Source: Halomonas fontilapidosi (GTDB taxonomy: Bacteria; Pseudomonadota; Gammaproteobacteria; Pseudomonadales; Halomonadaceae). From it: 64,000 nt of DNA. Numbering within the stretch: position 1 is the first letter of the stretch; each line of letters starts with the position of its first letter. Positions 38,022-45,571 of the stretch are shown here, in pieces. Location: assembly GCF_014192285.1 (NCBI RefSeq), contig NZ_JACHXQ010000003.1:213958-277957 (forward strand), written 5' to 3'. The translations under genes were made by a program, and so were the position numbers. The notes under the pieces were generated by a model. That model searched no databases. It was not told the origin of the DNA and was given only the letters and a program-made list of their open reading frames with translations.

Positions 38022-38708
38022 ATGGCCGGCCGACTGCATATCGCTCCCCTCGAGCTCGAACGCGAGCTCCCCGACCTTGTTGCCGAGACCAGCCTGATCA
38101 CCGGCGCCAACCTGGCCCCACGCCGCCCCGTGTCGATCCTGCGCCTGGAGGGCGGCCGACCACGCCTGACCAACGCCTTCTGGGGGCTCACGCCTCCCTG
38201 GCTGAAGGTACTCGACCACGCTCCCCACTGCGCCCGGGCTGAAGCGCTGACGGCCCGCCCCATGTTTCGTGAGGCCTTCGGCGCACGCCGCTGCCTGGTG
38301 CCGGCCAGCGGCATCTACGTCTGGAAGTCGCAGCCTCGCTTCAAGCAGCCCTATCTGGTGACCCGCGCCGACCGTGGCCCGCTGCTGCTGGCGGGGCTCT
38401 GGTGTCGTTTTCACACCACGCTAAGTGAGTACAACGATTCCATGGCGCTGATCACGGTGCCCACGCCCCGGCTACTCGCCCCGCTCACCGACCGCCTCCC
38501 GGCGGTGATCCGCCCCGAGGACGCCCACCGCTGGCTCGATCCGCAGACTCCGCTGGATGAGGCCCAGACACTGCTAGCCCCCGCTCCCGGGGAACTCCTG
38601 GGCGCGTTTCCGGTATCAAGACGAGTGAATGATCCTGCCAACCAGGATCCGGCCTGCGCCCACCCCACCGGGCCCATGCTGCGCCAACCTCTTCCACAGG
38701 AGCGATAA
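38022..38708 (+). CDS. SRAP-family protein lacking catalytic residues (pseudo-HMCES/YedK)
   Basis: A 228-residue SRAP-fold protein. Active relatives (E. coli YedK, human HMCES) crosslink to abasic sites in single-stranded DNA through Cys2, helped by Asn75, Glu105 and His160. Fold motifs remain: FWGLTPPW, ARAEALTARPMFREAF, RRCLVPASGIYVWK, FPVSRRVND. The catalytic positions are all changed: Ala2 for Cys (MAGR instead of MCGR), Cys70 for Asn (CARAE for NARAE), Val100 for Glu (YVWK for YEWK) and Thr156 for His (LTDRLP for IHDRMP). GGAGA precedes this ATG. The frame is open upstream, but no MCGR occurs there. Its stop overlaps the M16 protease start (TAATG). Confidence 0.85.
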   Translation: MAGRLHIAPLELERELPDLVAETSLITGANLAPRRPVSILRLEGGRPRLTNAFWGLTPPWLKVLDHAPHCARAEALTARPMFREAFGARRCLVPASGIYVWKSQPRFKQPYLVTRADRGPLLLAGLWCRFHTTLSEYNDSMALITVPTPRLLAPLTDRLPAVIRPEDAHRWLDPQTPLDEAQTLLAPAPGELLGAFPVSRRVNDPANQDPACAHPTGPMLRQPLPQER

Positions 38709-41569
38709 TGACACAGCCCTTGCCTGCCCCCTTCCACGCATCACGCCGCCGGCTTGCCTGGCTCACCATGACGGTGGCCCTGTTGGCAGGCCTGATGACC
38801 AGCCTGGCGGCCCATGCCGAGACGCCCGAATCGACCACCGCCGTGGACAAGGTCGTCTCGCCGCGGGTCAGCCCCCACGATGACCGCGAATATCGCGCCC
38901 TGACCCTCGACAACGGCCTCAGCGTGCTGCTGGTCAGCGATTCACAGGCCGACCGGGCCGCCGCCTCGCTGAATGTCGGCGTGGGCAGCGCCCAGAATCC
39001 GGAGGACCTGGCCGGCCTGGCCCACTTCCTCGAGCACATGCTGTTTCTGGGTACCGACGCCTACCCCGAGTCCGATGCCTACCAGGCCTACCTGTCGCGC
39101 CATGGTGGCAGCCACAATGCCTTTACCGCGCCCCATGACACCAACTACTTCTTCGACATCGAGGCCGACGCTCTGCCCGGTGCCCTGGACCGGTTCAGCC
39201 GCTTCTTCATTGCACCGCTGTTCAATGCCGATCGCCTGGAGAGCGAGCGCAACGTGGTGCACTCCGAGTACCAGGCCCGCATTCGCGATGACGGGCGTCG
39301 TGCCCAGGACGTGCTCGATCAGCTGCTCAACCCCGACCATCCCACTACCGGCTTCTCGGTGGGCAGTCGCGAGACCCTGGCCGACCGCCCCGAGGGCGAG
39401 CCGAGCCTGCGCGAACAGGTAATCGACTTCTACGAGGCGCACTACGGGGCCAACGTGATGCACCTGGCCGTGGTCGCTCCCCAGTCCCTCGATGAGCTGG
39501 AGGGCATGGTCACCGAGCGTTTCGCCGAGGTCCCGGATCGCGGCCTTTCCCGACCGGTCATCGAGACACCACTGGTGGAAGAGGCGTCGCTGCCACGTGC
39601 CGCCGAGATGCAGTCGGTACGCGACAGCCAGCGCGTCACCTTCCTGTTTCCGGTGCCCGATCCCGAGCAGGCCTATCGCCACAAGCCGGCCGACTATCTG
39701 GCCTACCTGCTGGGTCACGAAGGCGAAGGCAGCCTGCTCGCGGTGCTACGCGACGCCGGCTGGGCCGACGGGCTCTCCGCCGGCGTGACACGCGCCGACG
39801 GTCGCCATGCGCTTTTCACCATCGACATCAGCCTGACTCCTGACGGCGCCCAGCATCTCGACCGCATCCAGCAAAGCCTGTTGGCTACCATCGAGCTGAT
39901 CCGCCGCTCAGGCCTGGAAGCCTGGCGCTATGCGGAGCAGGCACGCCTGGCCGACCAGCAGTTCCGCTTCCAGCAGCACGGCTCCCCCCAGGGCGACGCC
40001 ATGCGCCTGGCCATGAACCTGTCGCGCTATCCGCTGGAGGATGTCAACGTCGCGCCCTACCTCATGGAAGGCTTCGACCGCGAGCTGATCCAGCGCTGGC
40101 TCGACAATCTGCGGCCCGAAACGCTGCTGCGGCTCTACAGCGGCCCGGAGGTCGAGGGCGAGCGGGTCTCGCCCTGGTTCGATGCCCCATGGCGCGAGGT
40201 CGCGGCAAGACTCGATGGCGAACCGCTGGCGGGCCTCGCCCTGCCAACCCCCAACCCGTATATCGCCGAGGACCTCGCGCTGCTCAACGTCCAGGATGCG
40301 GCACCCAAGAAGCGGGTCGAGGCACCGGGCGTCACGCTCTGGCACAAGGCGGACACCACTTTCGACACCCCCAAGGTGGAGTGGCGCTTCAGCCTGCAAC
40401 ATCCCGCCGCCAGCCGTGAAGCCCGCGAGGCGGCGCTCACCCGCCTGCTTGCCGGCTGGCTCGGCGATAGCCTCAACGAGACCCTCTATCCGGCGCGTCT
40501 GGCCGGCCACCAATTCGAGGCCTACGCCCACGCCCGCGGCATCACGCTGTCGTTCTCCGGCTGGCGCGACCGCCAGGATCGGCTGATCGCGCGGGTCCTT
40601 AGCCAGCTTCAGGAAGGTGAGATCGACCCGGCGAGCTTCGACCGAGTGCAGTACCGCCTGCAGCGCGAGTGGCGCAACGCTCCCCAGGATGCCCTCTACC
40701 GTCAGGCACATCGCACCCTGGCCGAGGCCCTGGTGCGCCCGCAGTGGCCCACCGATGCCCTGCTCGAGGCGAGCCACGAGCTTGGCGTGGAGGACCTGCG
40801 CGACTTCCGCGAGCGCTTCCTGGCCGACTTGCGCCTGGAAGCCATGGCCGTCGGCAACCTCGACGCCGGCCTCGCCGAGCGCGAGGCGCGCCAGGTCGCC
40901 GAGGCGCTCTCCCCTTCCCTGGCGGACGATGAGATCCCGGAGCTGGTCCCGCTGCAGGCGGACGAGCTGCCGGCGCTGACGCCGGCCACCACCCGAGAGG
41001 AATCGCTGGTGCTGCGCTACCTGCAGGGGCCAGACCGCTCACTGGAGAGCCAGGCACGCCTGGCGGTGCTGGGCCAGCTCCTGGAAACGCCCTTCTATCA
41101 GCGCCTGCGCACCGAGGAGCAGCTCGGCTATGTGGTCAACGCGAGCTATTCACCGATGCTGGACGCACCCGGCATCAGCCTGCTGGTGCAGTCTCCCGAT
41201 ACGCCGAGCGAGGCGATCCAGGCCCGCATCGATGCCTTCCTGGACGACTTCGGGGAGCGGCTTGCGGCACTCGATGAGCAGGCCCTGGCCCCCTATCGCC
41301 AGGCCGTGCACGACGAGCTGATGCAGCGCGACACCAGCCTCTCGGGACGCACTAACCGTCTGTGGCGTGCACTCGCCTATGGGGACACCGCCTTCGACCG
41401 CCACCGCCGCCTCGCCGAACAGGCCCTGGCTGTGAGCGCCGAGGAGCTGCGCGAGAGCTGGCCGACGCTGCGCAAGGGTGGCGTGGCGCGGGTCAGCTTC
41501 GACCCGGGTGACGAGCCCAGCGACGTGCTCGCGCTGAGCCGAGACCTGGCGCCGTTGCCGGAAGAGTAA
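38708..41569 (+). CDS. M16 family metallopeptidase (pitrilysin/insulinase-like)
   Basis: A 953-residue periplasmic zinc protease. A signal peptide (about 1-37, ending AAHA-E) follows a basic start. The inverted zinc motif HFLEH is at 106-110, with the third Glu in LESERNVVHSEY about 75 residues later. Four M16 half-domains can be followed; the later ones include LRTEEQLGYVVNASYSP and lack the zinc motif as usual. E. coli protease III (PtrA, 962) has the same length and architecture; it degrades small peptides. The start overlaps the SRAP stop by one base, so translation may be coupled. Confidence 0.92.
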   Translation: MTQPLPAPFHASRRRLAWLTMTVALLAGLMTSLAAHAETPESTTAVDKVVSPRVSPHDDREYRALTLDNGLSVLLVSDSQADRAAASLNVGVGSAQNPEDLAGLAHFLEHMLFLGTDAYPESDAYQAYLSRHGGSHNAFTAPHDTNYFFDIEADALPGALDRFSRFFIAPLFNADRLESERNVVHSEYQARIRDDGRRAQDVLDQLLNPDHPTTGFSVGSRETLADRPEGEPSLREQVIDFYEAHYGANVMHLAVVAPQSLDELEGMVTERFAEVPDRGLSRPVIETPLVEEASLPRAAEMQSVRDSQRVTFLFPVPDPEQAYRHKPADYLAYLLGHEGEGSLLAVLRDAGWADGLSAGVTRADGRHALFTIDISLTPDGAQHLDRIQQSLLATIELIRRSGLEAWRYAEQARLADQQFRFQQHGSPQGDAMRLAMNLSRYPLEDVNVAPYLMEGFDRELIQRWLDNLRPETLLRLYSGPEVEGERVSPWFDAPWREVAARLDGEPLAGLALPTPNPYIAEDLALLNVQDAAPKKRVEAPGVTLWHKADTTFDTPKVEWRFSLQHPAASREAREAALTRLLAGWLGDSLNETLYPARLAGHQFEAYAHARGITLSFSGWRDRQDRLIARVLSQLQEGEIDPASFDRVQYRLQREWRNAPQDALYRQAHRTLAEALVRPQWPTDALLEASHELGVEDLRDFRERFLADLRLEAMAVGNLDAGLAEREARQVAEALSPSLADDEIPELVPLQADELPALTPATTREESLVLRYLQGPDRSLESQARLAVLGQLLETPFYQRLRTEEQLGYVVNASYSPMLDAPGISLLVQSPDTPSEAIQARIDAFLDDFGERLAALDEQALAPYRQAVHDELMQRDTSLSGRTNRLWRALAYGDTAFDRHRRLAEQALAVSAEELRESWPTLRKGGVARVSFDPGDEPSDVLALSRDLAPLPEE

Positions 41570-41612
41570 GCCCGGCTGCGCCGGGATCTGGAAGCTGGAA
41601 GAAGTGAGCGCG

Positions 41613-41636
41613 CTTGTGAATGGTGAGCGGCTGGAA
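41613..41636 (+). repeat. Partial heptamer-family repeat
   Basis: Contains CTTGTGAATGGTGAGCGGCTGG, matching the left arm of the repeats at 51374-51449 and 56968-57104, without the CCCCTCACCATTCA part. Confidence 0.5.
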
Positions 41637-41647
41637 GGTTGGATAAA

Positions 41648-41697
41648 TCTTGTGGGAGCACAGCTTGCTGCGCGATTGGAGGCCGAAGGCCTCCCGG
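41648..41697 (+). repeat. REP-like repeat, copy 1
   Basis: TCTTGTGGGAGCACAGCTTG, then CGCGATTGGAGGCCG and AAGGCCTCCCGG. The core GGAGGCC-GAA-GGCCTCC is a hairpin. About 50 bp, matching copy 2 at 61446-61496 at most positions; it resembles pseudomonad REP units. Confidence 0.65.
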
Positions 41698-41727
41698 TTA
41701 ATGACGCCGTGCAACGCGCCCGGCCCG

Positions 41728-43218
41728 CTAGTCGAAGGCCTGGGGCGGCATGATGGCCTCCACATGCATCACCAGCTCTTCCAGGATCTGCCGGTCGCGG
41801 TCAGACAAAGGCACGCTGTTGAGCCGCTCGATCTCGCGAGCGAACCCCTTGAGCGTGAGGCCGGCGATGGCCGGATCATTCATGCGCTCCCAGCGGAAGC
41901 TCTCCCACCGCGCCTGTTCCTCGCTCTCCAAGGTCTCCGGATAGCTGCGGGCCCGATAGCGGAACAGCATCTCCTCGAGGCGCGGATCCTGGAAGGCGAA
42001 ACGCGCGCCCACCAGGTCCCAGGGGTCGGTCTCGCGCACCCGCTGCATCTGCTGGCGATCCGCCGGCGAGAAGAAGCCACCGGCATAGAGCATCAGGTCC
42101 GGGTCGTGCGGCGGCTCGGGAGGCGGCGCGGCAAACACCTCGGCGACGCGAGCCGCCACCTCTGGGTGAGTCGAGAGCCGCTTCCAGTGGCTGCGGCAGG
42201 TGTCCAGATCCAGCCCCAGACGTTCGACGATCGCGCCATACTCGCCCTTGTGTGGCCCCGTCACGTCCTTGAGGGCGCTGGCCGGAAACAGCACCGGGCA
42301 CTTGTTGAGGTGGATTACCTTCAGCGGGATGCGCTCGGCCCCTTCCGCCAGGTCATCGTTACTGACGAAGACCCGCTCACGGATCTGCTCCGCGCTGAGC
42401 TCCAGCAGCGGAGCCGGGTCCATGGAGAGATCGAAGACGATCACTCCGTTGGGGTTGGTGGGATGCTCGGCCAGCGGCATGACCAGGGCACTGCAGCCAC
42501 GGCTCGCCGGATAGCGTCGCGAGATATGCAACACCGGCTTGCGACCGGGCAGGTCCAACTGGCGGGCGACGGCCCGCTTGCCGCGCAGCGCCAGCAGATA
42601 GTCGAAGAGCTTGCGGTTGCACTCCCGCAGCAACCTGGCCAGGGCGATGGTGGCACGCACATCGGCCAGGGCATCGTGGGCCCCGGCATGGGCAATACCG
42701 TTGGCCGCCGTCAGGTGCTCCAGCTTGAAGCTGGGTGCGCCATCGTCGCGTGTCGGCCACTCGATGCCGTCGGGGCGCAGGGCATGGAAGGCCCGCACCA
42801 CGTCGATCAAATCCCAGCGCGAGTTGCCGTTCTGCCACTCTCGGGCATAAGGATCGAGCAGGTTGCGGTAGAAGAGGTGGCGGCTCACCTCGTCATCAAA
42901 GCGCAGGCTGTTATAGCCCAGGGCACAGGTGCCCGGCTCGCTCATGGCTGCTTCGACCGCACCGGCGAACTCCCCCTCGGGCAGGCCGCGGCGGCGCGCC
43001 TGCTGAGGCGTGATACCGGTGATCAGGCAGGCCTGGGGATGGGGCAGGAAGTCATCGGCCGGCTTGCAGAAGAGCTCGAGAGGCTCACCGATCTCGTTGA
43101 GGTCGGCATCGGTACGAATGGCCGCGAACTGGGAGGGACGGTCGCGACGTGGATCGGCACCGAAGGTCTCGTAGTCATGCCACAGGAAGGACTGCGGGGC
43201 GGCGGTGGACTGCGCCAT
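41728..43218 (-). CDS. sbcB: Exodeoxyribonuclease I
   Basis: A 496-residue 3'-5' exonuclease for single-stranded DNA, acting in recombination and mismatch repair and binding SSB. The DnaQ-type ExoI motif FLWHDYETFGADPRRDRPSQFA opens the protein; ALGYNSLRFDDEVSRHLFYRNL and AHAGAHDALADVRATIALA carry the other acidic residues. The central SH3-like and C-terminal helical domains match E. coli ExoI (475). Confidence 0.95.
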   Translation of the reverse strand: MAQSTAAPQSFLWHDYETFGADPRRDRPSQFAAIRTDADLNEIGEPLELFCKPADDFLPHPQACLITGITPQQARRRGLPEGEFAGAVEAAMSEPGTCALGYNSLRFDDEVSRHLFYRNLLDPYAREWQNGNSRWDLIDVVRAFHALRPDGIEWPTRDDGAPSFKLEHLTAANGIAHAGAHDALADVRATIALARLLRECNRKLFDYLLALRGKRAVARQLDLPGRKPVLHISRRYPASRGCSALVMPLAEHPTNPNGVIVFDLSMDPAPLLELSAEQIRERVFVSNDDLAEGAERIPLKVIHLNKCPVLFPASALKDVTGPHKGEYGAIVERLGLDLDTCRSHWKRLSTHPEVAARVAEVFAAPPPEPPHDPDLMLYAGGFFSPADRQQMQRVRETDPWDLVGARFAFQDPRLEEMLFRYRARSYPETLESEEQARWESFRWERMNDPAIAGLTLKGFAREIERLNSVPLSDRDRQILEELVMHVEAIMPPQAFD

Positions 43219-43391
43219 GGGCGGGAGCTCTCCGAAGGGCGTGGGTTCAGGGCACCCAGCCTAGCACAGCCCGGTGGGCGGCTCAGCCGACGAGGATCGC
43301 CCAAAAGCGCTCGTCGCGTCCTGTTCGGAACGCCTGCTCAGCGCCTTCTGCTCGGGGCTCTCTACTCAGCCTTTTCGCTCAGGCTTTTCAT

Positions 43392-43643
43392 TCAGGACTT
43401 GGGCAGGGTCACGTTCAGCTCCAGCACCGAGCAATTGTCCTCGCTGTCGAGGGTGATGTTGACCGCGTCGTCATCGATCTGCACATAGCGGCGGATCACC
43501 TCCAGCAGCTCCTTCTCCAGCAGCGGCATGTAGTCCGGCTGCCCCCGCTGGGTGCGCTGATGGGCGACGATGATCTGCAGCCGCTCCTTGGCGACCGACG
43601 CGGACTTCTTGCGCTCTCGCTTCAGGAAATCGAGCAACTTCAC
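43392..43643 (-). CDS. minE: Cell division topological specificity factor MinE
   Basis: An 83-residue protein. The N-terminal amphipathic MinD-binding part ([30 protein letters not shown]) is followed by the dimerisation beta domain ([17 protein letters not shown]). It stimulates MinD ATPase and drives pole-to-pole oscillation that places the septum at midcell. It overlaps minD by 4 bp. Confidence 0.97.
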   Translation of the reverse strand: MKLLDFLKRERKKSASVAKERLQIIVAHQRTQRGQPDYMPLLEKELLEVIRRYVQIDDDAVNITLDSEDNCSVLELNVTLPKS

Positions 43644-44458
43644 CGGCGGGTTCCTCCAAACATGCGACTCAACAGGCTCTTCTTCTGATACTCGTGGAAG
43701 CGCAGCGGCACTTCCTCGCCCAGCAGGCGGGCCACGGTGTCGGCATAGGCCTGGCCGGCATCGCTGTCGTCATCGTGGGTCACCGGCACCCCCTGGTTGG
43801 ACGCCCGCAGCACCGCCTCCGACTCCGGGATCAGGCCGAGCAGATCGATGGCCAGGATCTCGCGAATATCCTCCAGGTTGAGCATGTCTCCCAGGTCAAC
43901 CCGGCCCGGATTGTAGCGGGTGATCAGCAGGTGCTCCTCGATCGGATCCTCGCCCCGCTCGGCGCGCCGCGTCTTGGAGGCCAGCAGGCCGAGGATGCGG
44001 TCGGAGTCGCGCACCGAGGAAACCTCGGGATTGGTGACCACGATCGCCGCGTCGGCGAAGTACATGGCCAGCTGGGCGCCGCGCTCGATACCGGCCGGAG
44101 AGTCGCAGATGATGAAGTCGAAATCCTGATTGAGGGTCTCGAGCACCTTCTCGACGCCCTCCAGGGTCAGGGCATCCTTGTCGCGGGTCTGGGAGGCCGG
44201 CAGGATATGCAGGTTGTCAACCCGCTTGTCGCGGATCAGCGCCTGATTCAGCCCCGCCTCGCCCTGGATGACGTTGACCAGGTCGTAGACCACGCGACGC
44301 TCGCAGCCCATGATCAGGTCGAGGTTGCGCAGCCCCACGTCGAAATCGATGACCACAGTCTTCTTGCCGCGCAGCGCCAGCCCAGTGGCGATGGCGGCTG
44401 CGCTGGTTGTCTTGCCGACCCCACCTTTGCCGGAGGTCACAACGATGATCTTGGCCAA
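43640..44458 (-). CDS. minD: Septum site-determining ATPase MinD
   Basis: A 272-residue ParA/MinD ATPase. Deviant Walker [15 protein letters not shown], switch [11 protein letters not shown], and a C-terminal amphipathic membrane-targeting helix ([14 protein letters not shown]). The start is taken as TTG at 44458, which gives the family start [12 protein letters not shown] with AGGA eight bases before; an ATG three codons upstream (44467) is the alternative but has poor ribosome-site spacing. Confidence 0.95.
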   Translation of the reverse strand: MAKIIVVTSGKGGVGKTTSAAAIATGLALRGKKTVVIDFDVGLRNLDLIMGCERRVVYDLVNVIQGEAGLNQALIRDKRVDNLHILPASQTRDKDALTLEGVEKVLETLNQDFDFIICDSPAGIERGAQLAMYFADAAIVVTNPEVSSVRDSDRILGLLASKTRRAERGEDPIEEHLLITRYNPGRVDLGDMLNLEDIREILAIDLLGLIPESEAVLRASNQGVPVTHDDDSDAGQAYADTVARLLGEEVPLRFHEYQKKSLLSRMFGGTRR

Positions 44459-44531
44459 GTGTCGCATCCTGTCTTGTGATGGTGTGAAGGAAATGGTGGT
44501 GCCAGTGCAACGGCCCCGACGGCGGCCGAGA

Positions 44532-45317
44532 TCAGGACAGCGGCGTGATGCCCAGCTGGTCGTCGCTCAGCCTGACCTGCACGGTGGTACCCAGCAGCCG
44601 CGGGTCGATGTCTTCGAGGCGCTTGTAGTTGCCGGCCACCGAGAGCAGCTCGGCATGCAGTTCGCGACAGAAGATACCGACCTGGGCATCGCCATGGATG
44701 CCGGCCAGGGCGCGCCCGCGCAGGGCACCATAGACGTGTACGCTGCCGGCGGCGAGCACCTCGGCACCGGCATTGACCGCTCCCACTACCACCAGATCTC
44801 CTTCGGGCGCGGTCACCTGCTGACCTGAACGCACCGTGCCGCGGTAGATGCGACCGCCCGCCGTGGTGCCGGGCGGCGCGTCGGGCAGCACGGGCTCGCT
44901 GGTCGATTCTGGCGACTCCGACGGCGGTGCCGGCTCGTGCTCAGCGGCGTCGCCGTCAGCGACCACGCTCTCCAGGGGTCGCGGGCGCGAGACCTCCTGA
45001 GGCGGGAACCAGCCCAGCCCCAAGGCCCAGGCCGACTGCTTGACCGGATCGGGCCCACCGCGCACCGCCACCGGCAGCAGCTTGTGGGCTCGACACACCG
45101 CACAGATCCGCTCCAGGGCCAGGTGCGGTTCATCGAGCTTCTCGACGTTGAGAACGACCGGGGTATGCTGGAAGAAGGCCGGCGACTGGCTGAGCTTGCT
45201 CGCGAGCTGCTCGCGAATGCGCTCTGGATCGGCGCTGGTCAGCTCCATGACCGTCATCGGCAGCATCCCCCCCTTGAAGGTGAATGCCATGCTGTCCCTG
45301 TCCACATTGAGACTCAT
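44532..45317 (-). CDS. minC: Septum site-determining protein MinC
   Basis: A 261-residue FtsZ polymerisation inhibitor. The N-terminal FtsZ-binding domain (about 1-105) and C-terminal beta-helix (about 155-255, VVVGAVNAGAEVLAAGSVHVYGALRGRALAG) are joined by a long Pro/Glu-rich linker. The start at 45317 (MSLNVDRDSMAFTFKG) is the family start. First gene of minC-minD-minE. Confidence 0.95.
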   Translation of the reverse strand: MSLNVDRDSMAFTFKGGMLPMTVMELTSADPERIREQLASKLSQSPAFFQHTPVVLNVEKLDEPHLALERICAVCRAHKLLPVAVRGGPDPVKQSAWALGLGWFPPQEVSRPRPLESVVADGDAAEHEPAPPSESPESTSEPVLPDAPPGTTAGGRIYRGTVRSGQQVTAPEGDLVVVGAVNAGAEVLAAGSVHVYGALRGRALAGIHGDAQVGIFCRELHAELLSVAGNYKRLEDIDPRLLGTTVQVRLSDDQLGITPLS

Positions 45318-45390
45318 TGCCGAACTCCACGTCGGGTGATGATCGGGGTATAGCCACAAAGCTAAGCGAGTGGCTGCGCCCCTGCAACCG

Positions 45391-45419
45391 ATCATACGGT
45401 CAAGGGCGGCGGTTGTCAG
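45391..45419 (-). promoter_or_regulatory. Candidate minCDE promoter
   Basis: Minus-strand CTGACA (45419-45414), 17-bp spacer, TATGAT (45396-45391): 5/6 and 5/6 to sigma-70. Predicted start about 65 nt upstream of minC, in the 254-bp gap to the divergent DUF349 gene. Confidence 0.65.
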
Positions 45420-45571
45420 TGTCTCCGGATAGCCACACCTCACAAGGGCCGCACTTTTCTGTCGCGTCGGCACGTGCTTAGATAGCCTCCTCTCAGGCCC
45501 GATGCCGTTGCCATCAACAACAACGAGCTTCCCGCACCCGCCGGGGAGCGCTCCCTTCGTCAGGATGCCCC

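Noticed and set aside
43280..43391. Possible mini-ORF and repeats after minE (CTCAGxCTTTTC x3)
   Set aside because: Only a nine-codon frame and short imperfect repeats; no clear terminator stem or gene.
41650..43488. 612-residue plus-strand ORF over sbcB
   Set aside because: Antisense shadow starting in a repeat element.
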